Positions 42,609 through 51,099 of a stretch of DNA of 64,000 nt are shown here, piece after piece. Location of the stretch: contig PWMF01000215.1 in the NCBI GenBank assembly GCA_003559215.1, forward strand, positions 1 to 64,000, read 5' to 3'. The stretch is from Natrialbaceae archaeon (GTDB lineage Archaea > Halobacteriota > Halobacteria > Halobacteriales > Natrialbaceae). The position numbers and the translations under genes were made by a program. Under the pieces are notes generated by a model. It worked only from the letters and a program-made list of their open reading frames with translations. It searched no databases and was not told where the DNA came from. Each line of letters opens with the position of its first letter. Position 1 is the first letter of the stretch.

Positions 42609-44189
42609 TCACTCTCGCTCGGCGATTGTCCCGCCCGCGAGCCCCTCCCATTCGACGCGGTACCCGAGCGTCGAGAGAACGGCGCTCGAGTCGCCGATCC
42701 CGTAGGTCTCGAGCGTCGCCTCGGCGTCCGACAGCGACGAGCCGGCCTCGATCTCCTCGCCGAGTTCCTCGAGCACCGACGGCCGAACCAGTGTTCGGCC
42801 GACAAGTTCGTGCTCGGGGAAGGCGACGTCGGCCAGGGCGTCCTCGCTCACGCCGCGGTCGGCGGCCAGCTCCTCGAGCGAGACGACGTCCGCGTCGGGT
42901 CGCAACTCCTCGGGTAGCGCGGCCGCGCCCTCGGCGACGAGCTGGCGTTCGTACTCCCGGAGGACGTCGCGAACGTCCTTCAGCCGGACGCTGCCGGAGT
43001 AGGGGATCGCCCGGAAATCCCGCGCCGCGATCTCCTCGCCGACGCCAAGCGTTTCGTCGACGGCGACGATCAGCTCGACGTCCTCGAGATCCTCGAGCTG
43101 TCCGAGCTTCTTCTCGACGTACTCGGGCGTCCAGAAACCCATGATCTCGAAGAAGACCCGAAAGTCGCCATGCTGGTAGTCGAACGCGAAGTCGGGGATC
43201 ATCACCCGGGTCCCGGTCTCGAGCGGCTCGGGCTCGCGGACGAGCTCCCAGTCCAGATCCAGGCTCGAAAAGCGCCCGGCGAAGTCGGCCTCGACGCCGC
43301 TGTCAAAGGAGACGTCGGCGACGGGCTCGGCGTTGGGCACCCGCACGGGATCGGCGTCGGAGAGCTCGAGGACCCGTTCGGTGCCACGGTCGTCGATCGT
43401 CGCCTCGAGGCGCCACTCGCTCGCCTTCGCGACCGTCCGCAGAAGCCGAGCGAACCGAGTGCCGTACCGACGCGTCGCCCGGAAGAGGTGGGTGGGACCG
43501 GTGACGACGACCTCGCGGTCGCTCAGGTCGGTTTCGTTCGCGTCGGCGTCCTCTCGCCTTCGAATCTCGTACATCAGCCGAAGCCGCTTGATCGCCGACA
43601 CCAGCGCCTTCGGATCGCTCGAGCGCACCCGAAGTTCGGTGGCGTCGAACAGCGCCGTCTGGGCGAGCGAGAGGTTGTACTGCGCGACGAGGCCGTCGGG
43701 ATCCCACCGGGGGTCGACCGCCTCGAGGACCTGTCGCTCCTCGAGGTCGGCGTACAGCGCCCGTTCGAGGTCGTCGGGCGAGAGCCCGAGCCCGTCGGCA
43801 GCCTGGGAAAGCGCCGCCTCCCGCTCCTCGGCCGTGACGACGCCGACGTCCTCGGCCGCCTCGAAGGCCGTTTTCCGGGCGCGCTCGGGTTCGATCACCG
43901 CGTCGGTCTCGAACGTCGCGTCGCGCTCGAGCAGGGCCGAAAAGCCCCGGACGAGCTTGAAGTGGTCGGCGTCGCGCTCTCGCGATGGCTCGCTCGAGCC
44001 GTTCGGAACGCGCGGCGTCCCGCGCTCGAGATCGGTCAGGGCGTCCTCGAGGCCGCCGCGAGTCTCGCCGACGTGACCCTGGTAGGTGCCGATAACGCGA
44101 GCGGCGAGGGGACGATGCTCGCGGCTCGCGAACTGCGGGTGGTACCCCCCGCCGGCTCTCGAGACGCGGAGCAGGTCCTTTGTCAGCAT
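42609..44189 (-). CDS. Bax1-type nuclease, XPB partner (DUF790)
   Basis: A 526-residue DUF790 protein. In archaea this family is Bax1, which binds the XPB helicase and cuts DNA near the ssDNA/dsDNA junction, forming a repair helicase-nuclease. The N-terminus MLTKDLLRVSRAGGGYHPQF is typical; the nuclease core is VMIPDFAFDYQHGDFRVFFEIMGFWTPEYVEKKL, with acidic metal ligands in PDF and FEIMG. Charged helical regions fill residues 60-170. The XPB homologue is on the same strand 3.5 kb upstream, so the pair is separated rather than adjacent. Confidence 0.85.
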   Translation of the reverse strand: MLTKDLLRVSRAGGGYHPQFASREHRPLAARVIGTYQGHVGETRGGLEDALTDLERGTPRVPNGSSEPSRERDADHFKLVRGFSALLERDATFETDAVIEPERARKTAFEAAEDVGVVTAEEREAALSQAADGLGLSPDDLERALYADLEERQVLEAVDPRWDPDGLVAQYNLSLAQTALFDATELRVRSSDPKALVSAIKRLRLMYEIRRREDADANETDLSDREVVVTGPTHLFRATRRYGTRFARLLRTVAKASEWRLEATIDDRGTERVLELSDADPVRVPNAEPVADVSFDSGVEADFAGRFSSLDLDWELVREPEPLETGTRVMIPDFAFDYQHGDFRVFFEIMGFWTPEYVEKKLGQLEDLEDVELIVAVDETLGVGEEIAARDFRAIPYSGSVRLKDVRDVLREYERQLVAEGAAALPEELRPDADVVSLEELAADRGVSEDALADVAFPEHELVGRTLVRPSVLEELGEEIEAGSSLSDAEATLETYGIGDSSAVLSTLGYRVEWEGLAGGTIAERE

Positions 44190-44285
44190 CTACCTCGAGT
44201 CGGCGCGGCGAACGCAAAAGTGATCCGGGACAGCGAGGGCCGACTGCGGAGCCGGATACCGCCTGAACGGCGCCGGCCGGGACGA

Positions 44286-45761
44286 TCAGTCGTCGGCCGG
44301 AGAAGTACCGCCCGTCGTCGGCTCCGGCACGCCCGCGACGTCGGCGCCGGTGTCTGCGGTTGCGAGCGTGACGCCGACGATCGTGGCGATGCAAACGGGC
44401 CAGACGAAGATCGGGAAGTAGTCGGGCAACAGATAGAGGTTCCCGATCGACGAGACGAGGCCGACGACGATACCCGCCAGGATCGCCTCCCCGGTCGTTC
44501 GCTTCCAGAACAACATGAACAGCAGAGGCAGTCCGAACGTCGCACCCAGTCCAACGTAGGCGAACTCGATGATCTCGAAGATGGTGCCGGGACGGACGAA
44601 CGCCAGCGCGATGCCGCCGAGCGCCAGGACTCCGACGGTCGCCCGGCCGAGCAGGATCAGCGTCCCCTGGCTGGCGTCCGGGTCGATCCGCTCCTCGTAG
44701 AATCGGGTGAAATCGGACGAAGCGACCAGTAGCATCGAGTCCGACGTCGAGAGGATCGCCGAGACGATCGCCGCGAGCAGGATGCCGGCGATAACGGCGG
44801 GGAAGAAGTCGACGATCGCCATCATCGCAACGTTCTCGGGGTTGTCGACGGAGCCGTAGAGGACGCGACCGGCGGCTCCGATGAGCAGCGGCACCGTCAG
44901 CCGCAGTGACTGGAAGGCAACGGCGATGACCGCGGCGGGACTGAGCAGGCGTTCGGAACGGATCGCCTGCAGCCGCATCAGCGAGTGGGGCTGACCAATG
45001 GTCCCGAACGCGAAGGTTACCCACGCGAGCGTCCCGATGAGCAGGGCCTGGCCGGCGAGTCCGCCGGTAATGTCGAGCAGCGCCGCGTCGTCGACTGCGC
45101 CGGCCTCGGCGACGAACGCCGACCAGCCGCCGACCTCGCCGATCATCAGGATCGGCAGGGTGACCGCGGCGACGAAGATCAGGATCCCCTGGAAGACGTC
45201 GGTCCAAATCGAGGCGTTGAACCCGCCGAGCATCGTGTAGAGTCCGACGACGACGCCGCCGACCGCGATGGCGAGGCCGTAGTCGATTCCGATTCCGGTG
45301 TCCATCGCCTCGCCGACCGCGATGATCTGTGCGCCGATGTAGGCGCCCATGAATACGAGGATCGAAAGCGTCGCGACGACGCGGATCTGCGTGCTGAGGC
45401 GGTCGTTCGTCACCGCCAGCGAGAGGTGATCGGCGATCGTGATAGAGCCCAGGTCCTCGGACTGGCGACGGAACCGCGACCCGACGTAGCGGTACATGAA
45501 GATGACGAGCAGGATCATCGTGACCGAGAACCACAGCCCGTTGATACCGGTCGCGAAGCCGACGCCGACCCAGGCGAAGAAGGTCCAGCCGCTGGCGACC
45601 GAAGAGACCTCGGAGATGGCGACCGGCCACGTCCCGACGTCCCGACCGGCGAGCAGGTAATCCGAGAGGCGGTTCGTCTCCGTCGTCACGAAGAAGTACG
45701 CTCCGATCGCGAGCAGGATGAGCAGGTAGGCGCCGAACGTGAGTTGGATCGTCGAGACCAT
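44286..45761 (-). CDS. sodium/solute symporter (SSF family)
   Basis: A 491-residue transporter with about 13 spans. SSF features: NRLSDYLLAGRDVGTWPVAISEVSSVASGWTFFAW, GGFNASIWTDVFQG (the conserved GG.xAv.WTD..Q), FGTIGQPHSLMRLQAIRSE and SAILSTSDSMLLVASSDFTRF, whose Ser/Thr-rich stretch is part of the Na2 site. Similar to PutP-type proline symporters, but substrate is not proven. Preceded one base away by a gene for a 49-residue membrane protein that likely belongs to the same transporter. Confidence 0.9.
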   Translation of the reverse strand: MVSTIQLTFGAYLLILLAIGAYFFVTTETNRLSDYLLAGRDVGTWPVAISEVSSVASGWTFFAWVGVGFATGINGLWFSVTMILLVIFMYRYVGSRFRRQSEDLGSITIADHLSLAVTNDRLSTQIRVVATLSILVFMGAYIGAQIIAVGEAMDTGIGIDYGLAIAVGGVVVGLYTMLGGFNASIWTDVFQGILIFVAAVTLPILMIGEVGGWSAFVAEAGAVDDAALLDITGGLAGQALLIGTLAWVTFAFGTIGQPHSLMRLQAIRSERLLSPAAVIAVAFQSLRLTVPLLIGAAGRVLYGSVDNPENVAMMAIVDFFPAVIAGILLAAIVSAILSTSDSMLLVASSDFTRFYEERIDPDASQGTLILLGRATVGVLALGGIALAFVRPGTIFEIIEFAYVGLGATFGLPLLFMLFWKRTTGEAILAGIVVGLVSSIGNLYLLPDYFPIFVWPVCIATIVGVTLATADTGADVAGVPEPTTGGTSPADD

Positions 45762-45762
45762 C

Positions 45763-45912
45763 TCAACGCCTCCCCACGATCGACACGTAGCCGTCGTTAG
45801 TCGTCAGGTCAATCCAGTACAGTACGAACGTCAGAACCGGAAGCAGTACCATCAGGAGGATCGCAACGGTACTCCCCACCGGAAGATCCAACACCATGGG
45901 TAGTAGTGGCAT
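45763..45912 (-). CDS. small membrane protein next to the symporter, 49 residues
   Basis: Read on the minus strand. The product starts MPLLPMVLDLPVGS and has one span (about residues 14-36, TVAILLMVLLPVLTFVLYWI) and a short polar tail (DLTTNDGYVSIVGRR). Its TGA stop is one base before the symporter ATG (TGA-G-ATG), so translation is probably coupled. Short accessory proteins occur just upstream of SSF symporters in many prokaryotes; the placement and topology fit that type. Confidence 0.7.
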   Translation of the reverse strand: MPLLPMVLDLPVGSTVAILLMVLLPVLTFVLYWIDLTTNDGYVSIVGRR

Positions 45913-46211
45913 ATCGAGGTGTGATATAGTTATCGAATTGATCCCGAGTTAGAGACATACGTTCAATGGATCGACACACTCCTGTAGATCAATCCACTTT
46001 TTGTGGATTTCGGTGACAGACCTGACGGTCGACACTCCTCATCGTCTCGAGTCGGCGACGACCGATACGCCGAGCCGAAGAAACGGCTGGATGGTTCCAC
46101 CGCCGAAGGAGACAAAGCCTCGGACTCGCGTCGTCGCGCGCCGAGACCCGCGTCGGGCACCTGATCGTACAAGCCCGTTCGTTATCGGCTCGTGGGTTGT
46201 TCGGGGGGACG
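45913..46211. other. divergent promoter region of the symporter and ASRT genes
   Basis: No gene seen. Contains a perfect hairpin at 45991-46009 (AATCCAC-TTTTT-GTGGATT). TATAGTTAT (about 45925-45933) and GTTATC (about 46181-46186, 29 nt before the ASRT start) are possible promoter boxes for the two divergent genes. Confidence 0.45.
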
Positions 46212-46577
46212 ATGGTCGGAAAACACACCTGGACGATTCCGGAGGGGTACATCCCCGAGGAGAGCACGGGTCCCGAGCCCGAGATGACCAGCCACGGAAC
46301 GGTTTGCATCCTGAACGCGACCGACGAGGACGCTACCGTCGAGCTCACCGCCTACTTCACCGACCGCGATCCCGTCGGCCCCTACGAGGTGACCGTCCTG
46401 GCGGAGCGAACCAGGCACGTCCGGTTCAACGACCTCGAGGATCCCGAACCGATCCCGACGGGCGAGGACTTTGCGAGCGTGATCGAGTCCGACGTTCCAG
46501 TCGTCTGCCAGCACACCCGCCTCGACTCGCGCCAGGCGGAGAACGCGCTGCTCTCGACGATCGCCTACGGCGAGTAA
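46212..46577 (+). CDS. sensory rhodopsin transducer family protein (ASRT)
   Basis: A 121-residue beta-sandwich protein of the family of the Anabaena sensory rhodopsin transducer. Conserved blocks: WTIPEGYIPEESTGPEPEMTSH, CILNATDEDATVELTAYF, RDPVGPYEVTVLAERTRHVRFNDL and QHTRLDSRQAENALLSTIAY. The Anabaena protein is a soluble tetramer that takes the signal from a microbial rhodopsin; many homologues occur in organisms or loci without one and may bind sugars or DNA. No rhodopsin gene is in this window. The ATG at 46212 is preceded by a G-rich SD-like run. Confidence 0.92.
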   Translation: MVGKHTWTIPEGYIPEESTGPEPEMTSHGTVCILNATDEDATVELTAYFTDRDPVGPYEVTVLAERTRHVRFNDLEDPEPIPTGEDFASVIESDVPVVCQHTRLDSRQAENALLSTIAYGE

Positions 46578-46640
46578 CCGGCCCGTCGCCGAAGGTGCGG
46601 TTGGACCCCCGGGAGCGGATTCGCGGCCCCGCCGTCGGAG

Positions 46641-47573
46641 TCACTCGCTCTCTCGTCGATTGCGCACCGTCCACGGGCGCAGGATCGCGTAGACGGCTTC
46701 GGTCGTCGGAACCGCGACGTCGTTCTCCCGGGCCTTCCGGACGACCGTCCCGTGTAGCGCCTCGAGCTCCATCGGCTTGCCGTGAGTCATGTCGTAGTGC
46801 AGCGACGAGTAGGCGTCGGCGTCAAGTCCCTCCGCGAACGCCATCCAGCGGGAGACCGTATCGGCTGGCAGCTCGATGTCCGTCGCTCGAGCGACGCTAC
46901 AGACCTCCTCGACGAGCCGTCGATACGTGCGCCAGGACTCGTCCGTGTCGCGGATCTCGCCCAGCGGCAACCGGGTCGCCGCGGTCATCCCCGCCTGGGC
47001 GCAGATGAACGCGGCCTTTTCCCAGAGTTCGATCCGGATCGACGTCGAGAGCTCCGCGCTCATCTCGTCGGCGCGCTCGCACTGCTCTAGGAGCCGTTCG
47101 GCCCGCTCGCTGCGCGTCCCGTCCAGCTCGCCGAAGGTGATGCTGGCCGGTCCGCCGGTCTGCTCGATACGCCCCGGCTCGGCGATCGTCGAGAACACGT
47201 ACGCGACGCCGCCCATAACGCGATCCTCGCCGATCACGCCGGCGAGTTTCTCCTCGTTGTCGAGGCCGTTCTGGAGCGAGACGACGGCGGTCTCCTCGTC
47301 GAGCAGCGGCTCCAGCTCCCGGGCGGCCGCGGTCGTATCGAAGGACTTCACCGCGAACAGGACGTAGTCACACGACCCGATCGAGTCGGGATCGTCGGTC
47401 ACCGGTAGCTCGACCTCGAAGTCGCCGCGAACGCTGTCGACGCGGAGGCCGTCCCGCCGGAGCGCCTCGAGGTGGGCTCCTCGGGCGAGAAGATGAACGT
47501 CGGCTCCGGCTCGAGCGAGCCGGCCGCCGAAGTACGCGCCCACGCCGCCCGCACCGTAGATCGCGATCTTCAC
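46641..47573 (-). CDS. panE: 2-dehydropantoate 2-reductase (ketopantoate reductase)
   Basis: A 310-residue NADPH-dependent enzyme that makes pantoate for coenzyme A. Rossmann motif MKIAIYGAGGVGAYFGGRLARAG, then VLFAVKSFDTTAAA and SLQNGLDNEEKL, with the catalytic Lys expected in IRIELWEKAAFICAQAGMTAATR and the substrate Asn/Ser region further on. Starts with GTG, and this GTG overlaps the TGA of a 16-codon frame just upstream. Archaea mostly use a related KPR for CoA synthesis; the family also contains other 2-oxoacid reductases. Confidence 0.85.
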   Translation of the reverse strand: MKIAIYGAGGVGAYFGGRLARAGADVHLLARGAHLEALRRDGLRVDSVRGDFEVELPVTDDPDSIGSCDYVLFAVKSFDTTAAARELEPLLDEETAVVSLQNGLDNEEKLAGVIGEDRVMGGVAYVFSTIAEPGRIEQTGGPASITFGELDGTRSERAERLLEQCERADEMSAELSTSIRIELWEKAAFICAQAGMTAATRLPLGEIRDTDESWRTYRRLVEEVCSVARATDIELPADTVSRWMAFAEGLDADAYSSLHYDMTHGKPMELEALHGTVVRKARENDVAVPTTEAVYAILRPWTVRNRRESE

Positions 47574-47620
47574 GCGGGATCAGCTCCCGGCCGACTCTCG
47601 AGCGTCTCGTCGTCTGTCAT
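47570..47620 (-). CDS. possible 16-residue leader peptide overlapping panE
   Basis: The frame encodes MTDDETLESRPGADPA and stops with a TGA that overlaps the GTG start of panE by 4 bp (GTGA). A box GTTATA/TATAAC (47645-47650) lies about 28 nt upstream of its ATG, the spacing for a leaderless transcript that would begin at this ATG. If so, panE would be translated by coupling from the mini-gene. It could also be chance: the peptide has no known relatives. Confidence 0.4.
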   Translation of the reverse strand: MTDDETLESRPGADPA

Positions 47621-47682
47621 CGTCGGGAGTTCGGTGCGGCTCGCGTTATACGTTACCACTCCATTCCGAGGACGAACCGCGA

Positions 47683-49119
47683 TCAGTCTCGACGCCGCCT
47701 CGAGGTCCGCTCCTCGGCGGTCTCGCCCGCGACGACCTCGTACAGTAGCGCGCGGCCGCCGTCGTCCTTCGGGCGCAGGATCCGACCCAGCCGCTGGGTG
47801 AACTCCCGTTCGCTGCCGCTGCCCGAGAGCACGACCGCGACGTTCGCGTCGGGGACGTCGACACCCTCGTCGAGCACGTTCGAAGTCACGATCCGCGCGT
47901 ACGTTCCCTCACGGAACCGCTCGAGGATCTCTCGCCGTTCGGCGGCCCCCGTCTGGTGCGTGATCGTCGGGATCAGGAACCGCTCGCTGACGTCGTACGC
48001 GAGGTCGTTGAACGCCGTGAAGACGATGATCCGCTCGCCGCGGTGGTCCGCAAGGATCCCCTCGAGCGCGTCGATCTTCGCCCGACTGCCGTACGTGATC
48101 TCGCGGGCGCGCTGGCGCGCGAGCAGCGCCTCGCGAGCCTCGGGGTCCGATCCCGAGCGCTTGACGAGTTCCTGGTAGTCCGAGCCGCTCGAGAACTGAA
48201 TGTTCGACTTCGCGAGATAGTCCGCGAAAACCTCCTGGTTGCGGTCGTACTCGCCGCGTTCCTCGGGGGTGAGCGACACCTCGAGTCGCTTCACGTCGTA
48301 GGGTGCCAGGTAATCGCCCGCTAGCTCGTCCGGCGAGATTCGGTAGACGAGCGGGCCGACGATTTCCTCGATGACCTCGTGGGCGCCGTCGGGCCGTTCG
48401 AACGTCGCGGTCAGACCCAGTCTCGCGGGCGCGGCGAGCAGCCGGGCGATCTCGCGGTACCCCTCGCCGCCGAGGTGGTGGACCTCGTCGAAGACGACCA
48501 GCCCGAACCGGTCGCCGACGGAGTCGGCCTTGAGGTACGCCGAGTCGTACGTCGAGACGGTGATCGGTCCGATTCGCTGCTCGCCGCCGCCGAAGCGTCC
48601 GATCTCGCAGTCGAACTCTCGCTCGAGTTCGCGTTGCCACTGCTCGAGCAAGTCGATCGTCGGGACGACCACGAGCGTCGGCGTCGCGAGGCGTTCGATC
48701 GCCTTCAGCGCGATGACGGTCTTCCCGCTGCCGGTGGGGAGCTCGAGGACGCCACCGGGAGCGCGGTCGACGGGCAAGTTGGCATCCTCGAGGGCCGACC
48801 CCGTCCAGCGGTCGAGTTCGAGCCACGCCGACAGCGCCTCCTGCTGGTACTCCCGGAGCTCGTAGGCCGAGCGCAGCCCCGGTAGGGAGTCGAGCTCGAG
48901 CACCCGATCCCGAACGTTGACGCCCTCGAGCGCCAGCGCCACCCGAAGCGCGGCGTATCGGAGGGCGGGAACCCGCCGTCCGCCCGATCTGGAGTCGGCC
49001 TCGAGCGCCGGAACACGCTCTCGCAGCGCCGATGCGAGATCCGCGTCGACCCCCTCGAGGCGGACGGTGCCGTCCTCGTATCGGAGCTCGATGGCATCCT
49101 CCTCGAGCGTCGGTGTCAC
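47683..49119 (-). CDS. XPB/Rad25-type DNA helicase
   Basis: A superfamily 2 helicase of about 478 residues. Damage-recognition-like domain first, then Walker A ELPTGSGKT, DEVH box (VVFDEVHHLGG), motif III LTATFERPDG and motif VI QRLGRILRPKD; a thumb-like insertion lies between the RecA domains (VSLTPEERGEYDRNQEVFADYL). The RED motif region and C-terminal RecA domain are typical of archaeal XPB. GTG at 49119 (MTPTLEEDAIELRYEDG) is chosen because the only AT box (CGATATATG, 49144-49152) is about 28 nt before it; an ATG at 49146 is in frame but lies inside that box. Partner nuclease Bax1 is at 42.6-44.2 kb. Confidence 0.9.
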   Translation of the reverse strand: MTPTLEEDAIELRYEDGTVRLEGVDADLASALRERVPALEADSRSGGRRVPALRYAALRVALALEGVNVRDRVLELDSLPGLRSAYELREYQQEALSAWLELDRWTGSALEDANLPVDRAPGGVLELPTGSGKTVIALKAIERLATPTLVVVPTIDLLEQWQRELEREFDCEIGRFGGGEQRIGPITVSTYDSAYLKADSVGDRFGLVVFDEVHHLGGEGYREIARLLAAPARLGLTATFERPDGAHEVIEEIVGPLVYRISPDELAGDYLAPYDVKRLEVSLTPEERGEYDRNQEVFADYLAKSNIQFSSGSDYQELVKRSGSDPEAREALLARQRAREITYGSRAKIDALEGILADHRGERIIVFTAFNDLAYDVSERFLIPTITHQTGAAERREILERFREGTYARIVTSNVLDEGVDVPDANVAVVLSGSGSEREFTQRLGRILRPKDDGGRALLYEVVAGETAEERTSRRRRD

Positions 49120-49186
49120 GCCGAACACTGCGGTCGGCGGGCACATATATCGTCGGATCGCGCCCCGTCGAGTCCGGATCTCAACC

Positions 49187-49194
49187 CTTTTACC
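49187..49194 (+). promoter_or_regulatory. TATA box of grpE
   Basis: CTTTTACC centred about 27 nt before the grpE ATG predicts a leaderless mRNA. The XPB promoter box lies about 40 bp away on the other strand, so the two genes share a compact divergent control region. Confidence 0.5.
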
Positions 49195-49216
49195 GCCGCT
49201 GGTCGTTGACCCGATC

Positions 49217-49876
49217 ATGAGCGAAGACGAGGGCACGAACGCGTCAGCCCAGGGTGTCCCGTCCGAGGATCGACCCGACGACAACGGCGTCGATACCGAC
49301 GCAGGGGACGAATCGGACGTGGAAACGGCCGAGCCGGAGGCAGAAACGGAATCGACCGACGTGGAGGCCGAGACCGTCGAGCAGCTCCGCACCGAGCTCG
49401 AGGAGGCCGAAGCCGAGATCGAGGACCTCGAGAGCCGCCTCAAGCGCAAACAGGCCGACTTCCAGAACTACAAGAAGCGCGCGAAAAAGCGCCAGGAGCA
49501 GATGAAAGACCGCGCGACCGAGGATCTGGTCGAACGGCTCGTCGGCGTCCGGGACAACCTCAAGCGCGCCCTCGAGGAGGACAGCGACGACGTCGAGAGC
49601 CTGCGGGAGGGCGTCGAGATGACCCTGCGGGAGTTCGATCGCGTCCTCGAGGACGAGGAGGTTTCCGAGATCGACCCCGAGCCCGGCACCGAGACCGACC
49701 CCCAGCGCCACGAGGTCATGATGCAGGTCGACAGCGACCAGCCCGAAGGAACGATCGCCGACGTCTACACGCCTGGCTACGAGATGGGCGAGAAGGTCAT
49801 CCAGAACGCCCAGGTGACGGTGTCGAACGGCGACCTCGAGGGCGGCGAGTCGGAAGACGAGGACGAAGCGGAGTAG
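49217..49876 (+). CDS. grpE: nucleotide exchange factor GrpE
   Basis: A 219-residue co-chaperone that frees ADP from DnaK. A very acidic N-terminal tail (residues 1-50) precedes a long coiled coil (EQLRTELEEAEAEIEDLESRLKRKQADFQNYKKRAKKRQEQ) and a C-terminal beta-wing domain with HEVMMQVDSDQPEGTIADVYTPGYEMGEKVIQNAQVTVSN. Longer acidic tail than bacterial GrpE, as usual for halophiles. dnaK, normally next in haloarchaea, is 4 kb downstream. Confidence 0.95.
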   Translation: MSEDEGTNASAQGVPSEDRPDDNGVDTDAGDESDVETAEPEAETESTDVEAETVEQLRTELEEAEAEIEDLESRLKRKQADFQNYKKRAKKRQEQMKDRATEDLVERLVGVRDNLKRALEEDSDDVESLREGVEMTLREFDRVLEDEEVSEIDPEPGTETDPQRHEVMMQVDSDQPEGTIADVYTPGYEMGEKVIQNAQVTVSNGDLEGGESEDEDEAE

Positions 49877-50382
49877 TTCCTCGTGGCATGAAGCCCGGTA
49901 ACCGTTCTAGCCACGAAACCGAGTTCGGAACTGCTCGTCGGCGTTGCTATCCGTAGTGTGAGAAGGGGGAGCAAGACCGAAGACGCGTACTGGGAGATCA
50001 GAGCGTAGCTAGTCGGTACGGTATTCGGCGTCACGATCGGCTATCCGGCGTAGGCACTCTATCCTGTCTCCTCTGACAGGTGTGTCTCTCGGCGTCCGTT
50101 ACCGACCGCTCGGAGACGTTCCCGCTACACTGATTTCGTGTGGCGGACTGGCAGTCTTCTCCGTTGCTGTCGCCTTTATTGAACACTGTATTTATGATAA
50201 TTTTAGGAACCGTGCTGAATACACAGCGGGTATCTTTCAGGAAGCCGATTGGGATTGATGGCAGTAGATCGGTCGAACAAGACAATTATGCTACTCTAAC
50301 TGATACAGGTATTTTTCCTGGCGGCAGCGGAGTGACGCGCTGCACCCCCCCGGTGAGACGGGGAATTCGCGCTGGTTTTCGC
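49877..50382. other. AT-richer spacer downstream of grpE, start of the island
   Basis: The GC falls clearly after about 50,030. A hairpin CCTGTC-tcctct-GACAGG (about 50065-50082) may end transcripts. Short frames here lack normal composition and I support none. A possible 84-residue minus frame (50031-50285) would start with TTG and is not convincing. Confidence 0.4.
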
Positions 50383-51084
50383 TCAGATTGTGAATCCCGG
50401 ATGTTCGGCGAAGGCGTTGTTGATTATGAGGTTCCCTCGGTGTTTGGCTCGTTGCTTCATCGCCGACGTGGTGCGAGCCCCTTCCGCGTAGAACCACCAC
50501 AGATACAGCGCGTTGTACATCCAAGCGCCCTGGAAATCCCAATCGGAATCGGCCCCGTCCCTCCCTTCACCGTAGATGGATCCGGGCGGGAACTCGTCGT
50601 TATGAGATTTGCCTCCCTGATGCCGTGCTTCGTGGACGAGCGTTCCTGCGCGTTCGGGAACGGTATGCTTGAAAAAGAATCCCCGATACAGTTCGACTCG
50701 ATTCTTTATGAACCAACCACGAAATGATGCAGCGATCGCTGAGCCATCGCCACACTTCGCTCTGTGCCGTGACGTGTTCTCGCGAACGTATCGACGGGCC
50801 CAGTTCAGCATCGGTGCATCCCAATCGTCGTTTCGGTAGTCTTCGGCAGAGTAGGTGAGGAGATAACACGCGTTGAACGTGCGTGCGAGGGGTTTACTGG
50901 TATCGCACGGATTTTCCCACCCGAATCCATCGTCCCAGTAGCTTTTGTTCCCCTCGAATCCGTATGTCTCCCAAAAGTAGTCAATATACGTTTGTGAGCA
51001 GATGACGTCTCCGTACAGATTGTCCCCGCTCGCGTCCTTGTCCGGTACTGTGGCGTTACAGACCGTCATGACCGATCTCTCCAC
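50383..51084 (-). CDS. putative zinc metalloprotease with metzincin-like HExxHxxGxxH motif
   Basis: Up to 233 residues; a second ATG at residue 6 (51069) may be the true start. Residues 151-161 are HEARHQGGKSH, a perfect HExxHxxGxxH zinc site of metzincin type, set in a helix (ERAGTLVHEARHQGG), followed about 28 residues later by GAWMYNALYLWW, where Met189 could serve as the Met-turn. Six cysteines (for example C9, C29, C60, C73, C111) are unusual for a haloarchaeal cytoplasmic protein. No signal peptide or membrane span. GC content is lower than the genome. Co-oriented with, and 15 bp after, the HEAT-like gene. No named family recognised. Confidence 0.7.
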   Translation of the reverse strand: MERSVMTVCNATVPDKDASGDNLYGDVICSQTYIDYFWETYGFEGNKSYWDDGFGWENPCDTSKPLARTFNACYLLTYSAEDYRNDDWDAPMLNWARRYVRENTSRHRAKCGDGSAIAASFRGWFIKNRVELYRGFFFKHTVPERAGTLVHEARHQGGKSHNDEFPPGSIYGEGRDGADSDWDFQGAWMYNALYLWWFYAEGARTTSAMKQRAKHRGNLIINNAFAEHPGFTI

Positions 51085-51099
51085 TGTTCCCGTCGTCGT

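Noticed and set aside
50031-50285. 84-residue minus-strand frame after grpE
   Set aside because: TTG start, no recognisable domain, crosses a hairpin.
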